A stretch of DNA of 29,948 nt from Myxococcota bacterium (GTDB lineage: Bacteria > Myxococcota_C > UBA6777), in the NCBI GenBank assembly GCA_023150835.1, contig JAKLKB010000080.1:1-29948 (forward strand), in the 5' to 3' direction. The notes beneath the pieces were generated by a model that saw only the letters and a list, made by a program, of their open reading frames with translations, was not told where the DNA came from and did not search any database. Positions 15,649 to 23,649 of this stretch are shown here, piece after piece (the first letter of the stretch is position 1; each line of letters opens with the position of its first letter). The position numbers were made by a program, and so were the translations under genes.

Positions 15649-15677
15649 TTGGAAACCTTGGCGTGCGGTGTTAGCAT
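15649..15677 (+). promoter_or_regulatory. candidate sigma-70 promoter of the MFS/spermidine-synthase fusion gene
   Basis: TTGGAA (15649-15654) and TAGCAT (15672-15677) are exactly 17 bases apart, with TG one base before the -10, giving TGTTAGCAT. This is the best promoter I see in the window and belongs to the TGnTAGnnT group. It predicts a leader of about 110 bases before the ATG at 15797. Confidence 0.45.
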
Positions 15678-15796
15678 GCGAGCGCGCAGGCGTCGGGGTG
15701 CGGAGGATCGCACAACCACCGCCGCGATTCATCAAAAATCCATCGCAAGCGTAAGGCGCGTGGACGGGCGACGCAAGCGAAGAAGGAGCGGAGGTC

Positions 15797-18700
15797 ATGG
15801 CGAGTAGAGGTGCGAGGCGTGGTGTGCGTTGGGCTGTGGGGATGGCGTTCTTTTTCTCTGGCCTCAGTAGTCTCGTCTTGGAAAACTTGTGGGTGCGGAT
15901 GCTGACGTTGGTGTTTGGCGGTTCGACTCTTGCGATCGTCACGGTGCTGACCGCATTTATGAGCGGGCTGGCTTTGGGCAGTGCCATCTCGGCCCGTTAT
16001 GCCGATCGTTTGCAGCGCCCTGTCTTTGTGTACGGTTTCTTGGAGTGCGGCGTGGCCTTGTATGCGCTGTTGATCCCGTGGATGGTGGGATGGCTGCCTT
16101 TTGTGTACACATGGCTGCCCGAAGATATCTCCTCAGGCGCGATGGCGTTTCTGCGTTTTGCTTTGTGTTTTGGGATCTTGTTGTTGCCGACCACGCTCAT
16201 GGGGGCGACGCTTCCTGTCTTGAGCCGATTTTTTGTCCGAGATCGCCAAAGTGTCGGGGCGGATGTCGGCATCTTGTATAGCTTAAATACGTTTGGGGCG
16301 GTCTTTGGGGCGTTTAGCGGCGGGTTTCTGTTGATCCCGTTGTTGGGCATGCAACACACCTTGGGATGGGTCTCGGGCGTGTTGTTGGCCCTCGCTGTGG
16401 TCTTGATGGGCGTGGGCTTGCGCCTTCCCGCTCTGATCCCTGAAACCTCCGGTGCTGCCCAAAAAACGCCTCTCCCGCAGCGAGACATCGAACAGGCCGA
16501 GCAGAAACATCCGAAACAAGACGCCTCACAAGACACCCAACTCCGCCCCACACAAAGCACCACACAAGCCGAGCAGGGACGACTGGAACAACAAGCCGAA
16601 CAAGCTGATCGAGAAGCTGAACGTGAAGCCGAGCGAGAAGCCGACGAATGGAATCAGGCGTTTCACGGCGAGCGCAAGGTGTATGAAGCCTCGTTGTTTC
16701 GGCGTTTGCGTGGGGTGGTGTTGGGGACGTTGGCCTTGACGGGGGCGTTGGCGATGGTTGCGCAAGTGATCTGGTCGCGAGCGCTGGCGATGGTGATCGG
16801 TTCCTCGACGTATGCTTTTACATTGATCTTGGTGGTGTTTTTGGTGGGATTGGCGGGGGGAGCGGCGTGGGGGTCTTGGTTGGCGCGGCGGGTGGGCGAT
16901 GTGGTGTCGGTGTGGTCGCAGATGCTTGTTGCGACGGCGCTGACGGTGGGATTGGGCGTGCTGTTGATGGATCAGTTGCCTGTGATCTTTATTGCCTTGG
17001 TGATCGATATCGCCCACAACGTCAATGCCGTGGTGTTGTTTGCGATCAAGGCCGCTGTTTCCGCGATCCCGATCTTGATCCCAACATTTTTGATGGGGAC
17101 GTTCTTTGCGTTGGGTTTGGCGGTGTACACGCAAGATCAAGGCGAAGGGATCGGATGGAGTGTGGGGTATGTGTACTTTTTCAACACCGTCGGTTCGATC
17201 GTCGGATCGGTGTTGGCGGGCTTTGTGATCATCCCTTGGCTGGGCTTGCAGGGGGGCTTGGCGCTGTGTGTGGCGCTCTATCTTGTGTGTGCATTTGCGT
17301 TGGTGTGGGCGGTTCGGCACGAACAGCGCCTTGTCATCGGTTTGTTTTTGGTCTTTGGCGGGGTGGGCATCTTCTTTGTTCCGCCTTGGCACACGGGCAA
17401 GATGGGCTTGGGGATGTTTCGCTTGTCCCGTCTGCGCTCCGTCGATTACAAGACGGCGACCCGTCCGGGGGCAGTGTTGTTTTACCGCGAAGGCATCAGC
17501 GCCACCGTCTCCGTCGAAGGCACCGATACGCATCGCGCCCTCAAAGTCAACGGAAAGACCGATGCCTCCAATCTCGGCGATCGCTCCACACAGATCAGCG
17601 TCAGCGCACTCCCGATCATCGCACACGGAAACGCCCAAGATGTCGCCGTCATCGGATGGGGCTCTGGAATGACGGTCGGGGCTGCGCTGAAGTTTCCGCT
17701 GCGTCACCTTGTCGCCGCTGAACTCGAACCCGCCGTCGTCGAAGCCTCCAAACTGTTCGAGCCTTGGAACTTCTTTCCTCTGCGCGACAAACGCTTGCGC
17801 TTGCTCTACAACGACGGACGCAACTTCTTGGCTGCAACACGCCAACAATTCGACGTGATCGTCTCCGAACCCTCGAATCCTTGGATGAGCGGTGTCGCCA
17901 ATCTCTTCACCCAAGAATACTTTCAGATCGCACGCAAACGCTTGAAAAAAGGCGGGATGCTCTGCCAATGGGTCCAACTCTACGAACTTTCCTACGACAA
18001 CATCATCTCGATCTTGCGCTCGGTCAACTCGGTCTTTCCGTATGTTCAGCTTTATGAAGTCGAAACCGACAGCTACGACACCTTGTTGCTTGCCTCGATG
18101 ACTCCCTTTCGCGTACCGATGCGCCGCTACGCAACGTTGCTAAAAGATCCCCGCTACAAGGAGCTTTTGGGACAAGCCAAGGTCTACACCGCCCATGATC
18201 TCTTGCCGCGCTTTATGGTGGGAGAGCGAGAGATCCAACGCTTGCTCAAAACCAGCAAAGCCCCGATCAATACCGACGCACACAACCGCCTCGAATTCAC
18301 CGCTCCGCTCGATCTTGTTCGTGGGTCGAGCATCAAGGTGTTTGCGGAGTTTCAAAAGCAGGTCTACTTGGTGGGGCGGCGCTTTGATGCCTACCTTGCC
18401 CCCGAAGTCTTGGGCAACACACAGCCCGAACGTGCGCTGTTTTGGAACGAGACCGCACGAGCCATGCTGCGATACGGCTCTTTTCGACGCGCTCATCAAG
18501 CCCTCAAAACAGCCTCCTCCTTCGCTCCCAAGATGCCTGCGATCCTCGACACTTCTCGATTGTTGCGCCTGATGGAGAACAAAGAAGAAGCCCCCGAACT
18601 GCCCACCGAGCTACCTACCACCCGCCCCTCTGAGCGGCGCAAATGGCTCGCACAAACCCGCGATCTCTTGAAAGGCGCTCGGCACTTTATGAAAGATCAG

Positions 18701-18940
18701 CACAACCCCTGCGTCATGGCCCTTTTGCCGATCTCCGAAGATCGTGTCTTTGTTCAAAGCTATCCGCAGACCTTGTTTTATCTCGGGCTGTGTTATCGTT
18801 ATGCCGACAAGTACGCTGACGCGATCCGTCATTTTGAGGCGTATATGCGCCTTGCCCCCGCTCCGATCGTGCAAGAACCCCCCAAGATCCGACTTCACGA
18901 TCTCGAATCACCTTCGTCGCGCCCCGTCAAACGGCCCTGA
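15797..18940 (+). CDS. MFS-like membrane protein fused to spermidine-synthase-like domain
   Basis: A 1047-residue fusion of the type annotated as fused MFS/spermidine synthase. Hydrophobic helices fill about 12-215 and, after a charged cytoplasmic insert rich in Gln/Glu/Arg (QQAEQADREAEREAEREAD), about 305-540. From about 555 comes a Rossmann-type domain: FYREGISATVSVEGTDTHRALKVNG (positions near 565-590), the nucleotide loop VIGWGSGMTVG (from about 618), the acidic AAELEPAV, YNDGRNFL (Asp673) and EPSNPWMSG. These match polyamine aminopropyltransferase features, but the substrate of this fused family is not established. The C-terminal 300 residues are soluble and end in a TPR-like helix pair, LFYLGLCYRYADKYADAIRHFEAYMRLAP. 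ATG follows GGAGCGGAGG. Codon endings shift from G in the membrane half to C in the second half. Confidence 0.9.
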   Translation: MASRGARRGVRWAVGMAFFFSGLSSLVLENLWVRMLTLVFGGSTLAIVTVLTAFMSGLALGSAISARYADRLQRPVFVYGFLECGVALYALLIPWMVGWLPFVYTWLPEDISSGAMAFLRFALCFGILLLPTTLMGATLPVLSRFFVRDRQSVGADVGILYSLNTFGAVFGAFSGGFLLIPLLGMQHTLGWVSGVLLALAVVLMGVGLRLPALIPETSGAAQKTPLPQRDIEQAEQKHPKQDASQDTQLRPTQSTTQAEQGRLEQQAEQADREAEREAEREADEWNQAFHGERKVYEASLFRRLRGVVLGTLALTGALAMVAQVIWSRALAMVIGSSTYAFTLILVVFLVGLAGGAAWGSWLARRVGDVVSVWSQMLVATALTVGLGVLLMDQLPVIFIALVIDIAHNVNAVVLFAIKAAVSAIPILIPTFLMGTFFALGLAVYTQDQGEGIGWSVGYVYFFNTVGSIVGSVLAGFVIIPWLGLQGGLALCVALYLVCAFALVWAVRHEQRLVIGLFLVFGGVGIFFVPPWHTGKMGLGMFRLSRLRSVDYKTATRPGAVLFYREGISATVSVEGTDTHRALKVNGKTDASNLGDRSTQISVSALPIIAHGNAQDVAVIGWGSGMTVGAALKFPLRHLVAAELEPAVVEASKLFEPWNFFPLRDKRLRLLYNDGRNFLAATRQQFDVIVSEPSNPWMSGVANLFTQEYFQIARKRLKKGGMLCQWVQLYELSYDNIISILRSVNSVFPYVQLYEVETDSYDTLLLASMTPFRVPMRRYATLLKDPRYKELLGQAKVYTAHDLLPRFMVGEREIQRLLKTSKAPINTDAHNRLEFTAPLDLVRGSSIKVFAEFQKQVYLVGRRFDAYLAPEVLGNTQPERALFWNETARAMLRYGSFRRAHQALKTASSFAPKMPAILDTSRLLRLMENKEEAPELPTELPTTRPSERRKWLAQTRDLLKGARHFMKDQHNPCVMALLPISEDRVFVQSYPQTLFYLGLCYRYADKYADAIRHFEAYMRLAPAPIVQEPPKIRLHDLESPSSRPVKRP

Positions 18941-18983
18941 ACTCAACCGCCTCATTCCTCACCTACCGAAAGGAGAGTTTTTG

Positions 18984-19826
18984 ATGAGACACCGCCTCAC
19001 CCTTGTGCTTTTGTGTGCTTCTTTGGGGTTCGCTGCGCCGAGCCAAGCCGCCAATGTCCCGCGCCTAAACCAAGCGTGGGAGTCTTTGTTGGGGGCGCAG
19101 TTGATCTTTTTGTATTATGGCGTCGGAACACTCGGCGATCTTTACAAAAACAAGATCTACACCAGCCCCCAAGTGATCCGTTATCTCGGTATGTTGGAAC
19201 CGACCTTGCGCCAAGAGCAGTTGTTTCTTTCCCAGATCAAGCCCCTTGGCGCTGCAAAGAATCGTGAGATGTTTCGTCGCATCCGAGCCGTTGTGGATTT
19301 TCTCGTCCAAGAAGCCTCGACCTTGCGGCGTTTTGTCAACGAAGGCAAAGAAGAAGATTGGTCGCAGTTCGTCACGTATCGCCGCGCTGCTGTCGAAGAT
19401 ATCCAATACGTCTTGACCCACCAAGCCGTCCGTAGCTCGCGGAGTTTTCGCGGAGGCAGCAAAGCCGCTTATCGGCATCTTGGCCATTACCTCGGCGTCG
19501 ATCTGGTCTTTGGCTACTTTTTTGTCGGATTGGTCGCGGACGGGTATTTTCGGTTGTTGTTGCCTGCCGATCAAACGCGCCAACACCTCGGCTTGACGGC
19601 GCGCTTGCTCAACAACAACATTCAACAACTGGCTCGCGCCAAACACTCGATCCCAAAAGAAGATCGGGCGCGGGTGTTATCGATCGCCCAAGGCATGGCT
19701 ACCTTAGCTGAGACTGCAAAGGCGTTGGATACCTTTGCTGCCTCTCGACAACGCGACGCTCTCAAAAAGTATTGGCTCTTGCGCAAACGAACATGGAGCT
19801 ATGTTCGTATCCTCAGCGACGGATGA
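18984..19826 (+). CDS. exported alpha-helical protein of unknown function
   Basis: A 280-residue protein. The frame is open upstream into the previous gene, but ATG 18984 follows AAGGAGAG seven bases upstream and opens onto a clean signal peptide, MRHRLTLVLLCASLGFAAPSQA, with an AxA-type cleavage site. The mature protein is almost entirely helical, with amphipathic segments (LNQAWESLLGAQLIFLYYGVGTLGD, QVIRYLGMLEPTLRQEQLFL, RIRAVVDFLVQEASTLRRFV) and one glycine-rich hydrophobic stretch (LGVDLVFGYFFVGLVADGYF). It has no cysteine after the signal peptide. I do not recognise a family. It follows the spermidine-synthase fusion after 43 bases and is probably co-transcribed. Confidence 0.82.
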   Translation: MRHRLTLVLLCASLGFAAPSQAANVPRLNQAWESLLGAQLIFLYYGVGTLGDLYKNKIYTSPQVIRYLGMLEPTLRQEQLFLSQIKPLGAAKNREMFRRIRAVVDFLVQEASTLRRFVNEGKEEDWSQFVTYRRAAVEDIQYVLTHQAVRSSRSFRGGSKAAYRHLGHYLGVDLVFGYFFVGLVADGYFRLLLPADQTRQHLGLTARLLNNNIQQLARAKHSIPKEDRARVLSIAQGMATLAETAKALDTFAASRQRDALKKYWLLRKRTWSYVRILSDG

Positions 19827-19844
19827 TCCGCTCTTTTCTTTTTG

Positions 19845-20018
19845 ATAGGACTTACGCTGTTGACTAAAAAACCTGTGCTCGCAGCACTTCAAGCGGCTGT
19901 GCTGCTTGTTTGAAACACCATCGATCTCCCCGCGAACACGGGGCCCATAGAGCCGCGCTCTAAGGCCGAAGCGTGGGGGTCCAACCCCACAACACAATCC
20001 CAACCGCGTAAGTCCTAT
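19845..20018. mobile_element. MITE-like element B carrying the multi-hairpin core
   Basis: A 174-base element bounded by a perfect 13-base inverted repeat, ATAGGACTTACGC at 19845-19857 and GCGTAAGTCCTAT at 20006-20018. The ends include TA dinucleotides, as expected for elements that duplicate TA on insertion. It has no coding capacity for a transposase. Inside are GCAGCAC/GTGCTGC, CCCCG/CGGGG, TAGAGC-CGC-GCTCTA and GTGGGG/CCCCAC stems; the latter three occur in the same order in copy A at 5743-5869. The same ends occur at 23529-23644. The remaining 125 bases before the next gene show only T-rich sequence and a possible -35 TTGACT near 20034. Confidence 0.82.
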
Positions 20019-20143
20019 TTGATTCGGTTTTTTTGACTGTGCTGTTTTTTTTGTCCAAGCTTCGTCGCTTGTGTTGTCGAGGGTACGTTTCCCACCCCAA
20101 CTACAAACCAACGCCGCAAGGTGTTCGAGGATAGGGCAAAGCG

Positions 20144-22075
20144 ATGGACGCATTGAAACAAAGAGCAATCCGATGGATGTTGGGGATGGCGGTCTTTGGC
20201 TTTGGAGGGTGGGGGGTTTGGAGCCTTCACGGCCTTGCCTACGCCGACAACCCACCTCCCGCCCGATCTCCCTCCCCACACAAGACCACCCAGACATCAT
20301 CCCGCAACAAAAGCCCCAAGCGCACCAAGACCACGAAACGCACCAAGAAAACAGCGCGGCGTTTCTTCAAACGTCGCACCACACGAAAGCGCCGAGCATC
20401 GCGGTTTTTTCGCATACCTTGGCGCAGAAAGCCCCGCCCGCCCCGTCGTCCCGTCTGGAAGGACAACGTTCAACAGATGGTCGCTACCGCTCATCCGCTT
20501 GCGACACAAGCCGCGTTGGATATGTTAAAGCAAGGTGGAAACGCGATGGATGCTGCGGTCGCTGCGGGCTTTGTGCTGTCGGTTGTGGAACCGTATAGCT
20601 CTGGTATCGGTGGCGGCGGCTTTTTGCTGTACTACGATGCCCACAAAAAACACCTCAAAGCCTTGGACTTTCGCGAACGTGCGCCGCTCAAGTCCGATCC
20701 CCAGATGTACGCTCGCCACGACGAAAAAACCGCAGAAAAACTCTCCAAAGAAGGACATCTTGCAGCCGCCGTCCCCGGCATGGTCGCTGGACTCGCGGAA
20801 GCTGCCTATGCTTACTCGTTGCTGCCTTGGACCAAGCTGCTCGAACCCGCCCACAAACACGCCAAAGAAGGCTTCCCCGTCTATCGTCGGCTTGCGGGGG
20901 CCTTGCGCTATGCAAAGCCCAAACTTCGGAAATTTCGCGCCACACGCTCGATCTTTTTGAAAAGAGGAAAGCCCTTCGAGAAGGGCGAGATCCTCAAACA
21001 AGATCATCTCGCGTGGACCATCTCGCAGATCCAACGCTTTGGGCCGTATGCTTTTTATCAAGGCCGCGTCGCCCATTACATCCTGCGCGAGATGCAAAAA
21101 GGCGGGGGCCTGATCTCCGCAGATGACCTCAAAGCCTACAAGCCGCTGTGGGTCCAACCTGTTGTCGGTCGGTATCGCGGTTATACGATCTATTCGATGG
21201 GATCGCCTTCTTCGGGCGGAACCCATCTGATCCAGATGCTCAACATCCTTTCGGGCTTTCCCCTCCACAACATGAAACTTCGCGATCCCCAACGGATGCA
21301 CCTCGTGGTCGAAGCCATGCGCCTCGCCTTCGCTGATCGCGCTCGCTACCAAGGCGATGCCCGTTTTGTCAAAGTCCCCACTCACGGCTTGACTTCTCCA
21401 AAATACGCCGCTCTTTTGCGCAAACGCATCTCCGCACAACGCGCTACCCCCGATGGCTCCATCCAAGCGGGCGATCCCTACCCCTTCAATCACAAGCACA
21501 CCACCCACGTCTCGATCATCGACCGCTGGGGCAATGCCGCTTCGATGACCCTCACCATCAACACCACCTTCGGTTCAGGTGTCGTCGTCGATGGCACCGG
21601 CATCTTGCTCAACAACCAGATGGACGACTTCACCACACTACCCGGAAAACCCAACGCCTACAAACTGATCCAAAGCGTCAACAACACCATCGCACCCGGA
21701 AAATCCCCCCTTTCCTCCATGACTCCCACCCTGATCTTTGACGAAAAGTCCCTCCTTCGCGGGGCCATCGGTAGCCCGGGTGGACCCACCATCATCACCA
21801 CCGTCTTGCAACTCATCCTCCACCTGATCGACCAAGGTATCCAAGTCGAAGAAGCCATGAAGTTCCCCCGCCTCCACCACCAATGGCAACCCGCCCATCT
21901 CTTCGTCGAATCCAAACTCCGCACCCGTCACACCCTCCAAGGTCTCCAAAAACTTGGACACACCCTCAAGCGCAAGCCTTGGTGGGGAAACGCGATGGCG
22001 CTGTGGGTGACGAAGTGGCGTCAATTGACAGGGGCCGCTGATCCTCGCGGCGACGGTAGCGCCGAAGGCTTTTGA
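20144..22075 (+). CDS. ggt: gamma-glutamyltransferase
   Basis: A 643-residue N-terminal nucleophile hydrolase that cleaves or transfers the gamma-glutamyl group of glutathione and related compounds. The ATG follows GAGGATAGGG. A signal peptide (MLGMAVFGFGGWGV...HGLAYA) directs export. Residues 47-103 form an unusual linker dominated by Lys/Arg (KRTKTTKRTKKTARR and similar). The enzyme starts at VATAHPLATQAALDMLKQGGNAMDAAVAA and keeps GGGGFLLYYD. The autocleavage site lies before Thr453 in HTTHVSIID, which becomes the nucleophile of the small subunit. GILLNNQMDDF and GSPGGPTIITTVLQ are the substrate-binding motifs, so it should be active. The last codons lie in the duplicated segment shared with the start of the next gene's leader. 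Confidence 0.95.
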   Translation: MDALKQRAIRWMLGMAVFGFGGWGVWSLHGLAYADNPPPARSPSPHKTTQTSSRNKSPKRTKTTKRTKKTARRFFKRRTTRKRRASRFFRIPWRRKPRPPRRPVWKDNVQQMVATAHPLATQAALDMLKQGGNAMDAAVAAGFVLSVVEPYSSGIGGGGFLLYYDAHKKHLKALDFRERAPLKSDPQMYARHDEKTAEKLSKEGHLAAAVPGMVAGLAEAAYAYSLLPWTKLLEPAHKHAKEGFPVYRRLAGALRYAKPKLRKFRATRSIFLKRGKPFEKGEILKQDHLAWTISQIQRFGPYAFYQGRVAHYILREMQKGGGLISADDLKAYKPLWVQPVVGRYRGYTIYSMGSPSSGGTHLIQMLNILSGFPLHNMKLRDPQRMHLVVEAMRLAFADRARYQGDARFVKVPTHGLTSPKYAALLRKRISAQRATPDGSIQAGDPYPFNHKHTTHVSIIDRWGNAASMTLTINTTFGSGVVVDGTGILLNNQMDDFTTLPGKPNAYKLIQSVNNTIAPGKSPLSSMTPTLIFDEKSLLRGAIGSPGGPTIITTVLQLILHLIDQGIQVEEAMKFPRLHHQWQPAHLFVESKLRTRHTLQGLQKLGHTLKRKPWWGNAMALWVTKWRQLTGAADPRGDGSAEGF

Positions 22076-22165
22076 GCCACCACGAGGCCGCCTTGTGGTT
22101 TGGCGGGGATCTGTGGTCGCGCCGAAGGCTTTTGAGCCTGCCTTGTCGCGGGGGGGCATCTGTGT
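22059..22165 (+). repeat. imperfect 60-bp tandem duplication across the end of ggt
   Basis: A 20-base block ending TTTTGAGCC lies at 22059-22078 and again, identical, at 22119-22138. Each copy is followed by a related tail (CGCCTTGT...GGCGGGGATCTGTG and TGCCTTGT...GGGGGGCATCTGTG). The first copy contains the ggt stop codon. The unit lies in the 155-base leader of the M16 peptidase gene. Confidence 0.75.
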
Positions 22166-22230
22166 TAAGAGGCCCCTTCTGCCGCGCAAAGGTTGCGTGG
22201 TCGGAAGTTGCCAAATGTCGAGGATATCCG

Positions 22231-23526
22231 ATGAGTCAAGTGAGTTATCCAGAACCGTTGTTTTTGACCTTGAGCAATGGTTTGAAGGTGGGGTTGTGGC
22301 CGTTGCAGCACTTACACAGCGTGGGGGTGGGCTTGTATTGTCGCGTGGGGTCTCGTTATGAATCCCCCGAAATCTCAGGGATATCGCATTTCCTTGAACA
22401 CATCTTGTTTCGTGGGAACGCCCATTATGAAACCTCCTACGCGATGAATCGGGACTTTGAGTCTTGGGGGGGATCGATCAACGGCTATACCACCCGAGAA
22501 TACACTTATTTTTACGGTCGTGTACATCCGACCTTTTGCAAAGAAGCGCTGTCCTTTATGGCCGAACTTGGGCGCGAACCGAGATTCTCTGAAGTCGAGA
22601 CCGAACGCGCCATCATCTTGGAAGAACGCCTCGAAGATGTCGACGAAGACGGCCTTGACATCGATATCGACGATATCTCTTGGCGATCCTATTGGGGCGA
22701 TCATCCGCTTGCTCAAAAGATCATCGGAACCCCCCAAGCCCTGCGTTCGATCTCCGAAGCCCAGTTGCGCGAACACTTTGCCCGCTTCTTTTGTGGTGAA
22801 AACCTTGCGGTCTGTGTGACGGGCCGTTTTGAGGTGGACGAGATCATGCCCGTCCTCGAAGCCGAGTTCGGATCTCTCCCCAAAGGTCAACGCATCTCCG
22901 CTTCCCCTGTCCCCCGACCTTTCGCGCCACAACAACAGCCCGCTTTTGTCACCCACGACGATACGCAGATCGCCCTCCAGTTGTCTTTTCCCGGACCCGG
23001 ACCCAAAGATCCCGATTATCCAGCCTTTTTGCTCCTTGAGCGCATCCTCGACGACGGCATGAGCAGCCGCTTGTGGCGTCGCATCGTCGAAGAGATGGGC
23101 TTGTGCTACGATCTTTGGGCGCAGTTGGATGTCAATTACGACTTTTGTATGCTTGAGATCGGCGCGCAAGTCGCCACCGAGAAAGCCGTTCAGCTTGTCG
23201 AAACCCTCTACCAAGAACTGATCCTGCTGCGAGACCAAGGCCCCACCGACGAAGAACTCACTCTCGCCCGTCGCCGCTTGCGTTTTGGCCGCGAGTTTGC
23301 CCTCGATCAAAGCGAAACCATGAACGAATATCTCGGTGTGGCCATCCTTTATGAAAACTACGTCCCCATCGAGATCCGCCTCCGCCAACTCGAAGCCATC
23401 TCCAAAGACGATATGAAAGCCTTCTTGCATACTCTGTTTTGCAAAAACACCCAACTCCTCGCAGCGATCGGCTCCCTCACCAAAGGACTCAAAAAACGTC
23501 TGCGCGAAAGCATCGAAGTCCTCTAG
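22231..23526 (+). CDS. M16 family zinc peptidase (pitrilysin/processing-peptidase type)
   Basis: A 431-residue single-unit M16 peptidase. Although the frame is open from 22072, ATG 22231 follows GAGGAT six bases upstream and begins just before the family's first strand (FLTLSNGLKVGLWPL). The inverted zinc motif HFLEH lies at 53-57, with the third ligand expected at Glu131 or Glu132 in AIILEERLEDV, the usual 74-76 residue spacing. The second half has LLLERILDDGMSSRLWRRIVEEMGLCYDL, the non-catalytic half signature with the Arg-x-x-x-Glu-x-Gly-Leu-x-Tyr pattern. No signal peptide is seen, so a cytoplasmic location is likely, as for YmxG-like peptidases. It follows ggt and may share its transcript. 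Confidence 0.93.
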   Translation: MSQVSYPEPLFLTLSNGLKVGLWPLQHLHSVGVGLYCRVGSRYESPEISGISHFLEHILFRGNAHYETSYAMNRDFESWGGSINGYTTREYTYFYGRVHPTFCKEALSFMAELGREPRFSEVETERAIILEERLEDVDEDGLDIDIDDISWRSYWGDHPLAQKIIGTPQALRSISEAQLREHFARFFCGENLAVCVTGRFEVDEIMPVLEAEFGSLPKGQRISASPVPRPFAPQQQPAFVTHDDTQIALQLSFPGPGPKDPDYPAFLLLERILDDGMSSRLWRRIVEEMGLCYDLWAQLDVNYDFCMLEIGAQVATEKAVQLVETLYQELILLRDQGPTDEELTLARRRLRFGREFALDQSETMNEYLGVAILYENYVPIEIRLRQLEAISKDDMKAFLHTLFCKNTQLLAAIGSLTKGLKKRLRESIEVL

Positions 23527-23528
23527 GG

Positions 23529-23644
23529 TAGGAGTTACGCAGTTGAAGAGGGAAAGCGTGAAGAATCAACCCGTTGTAGGGGCGGTTCGCGAACCGCCCG
23601 CGCCCGAACATGGGCCTTTTTCGTATCGAACTGCGTAAGTCCTA
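23529..23644. mobile_element. MITE-like element C, same ends as B, different interior
   Basis: A 116-base element starting two bases after the M16 stop codon. The left end TAGGAGTTACGCAGTTGA and right end TCGAACTGCGTAAGTCCTA are inverted repeats with one internal mismatch. They match the ends of element B (TAGGACTTACGC). The interior differs from B and contains two strong hairpins and a T-run. It has no coding capacity. Confidence 0.82.
23580..23621 (+). terminator. probable intrinsic terminator within element C
   Basis: A perfect 20-base palindrome GGGCGGTTCGCGAACCGCCC (23580-23599) is followed by GCCC-GAACAT-GGGC (23602-23615) and a run CTTTTT. On the plus strand this has the layout of a Rho-independent terminator 55-95 bases after the M16 gene. 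The convergent histidine kinase gene ends 28 bases further on. Confidence 0.6.
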
Positions 23645-23649
23645 ACCAA

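Noticed and set aside
19704-20300. Minus-strand frame crossing element B
   Set aside because: It runs through a mobile element and overlaps two real genes antisense; part of its product only reflects the repeat sequence shared with copy A.
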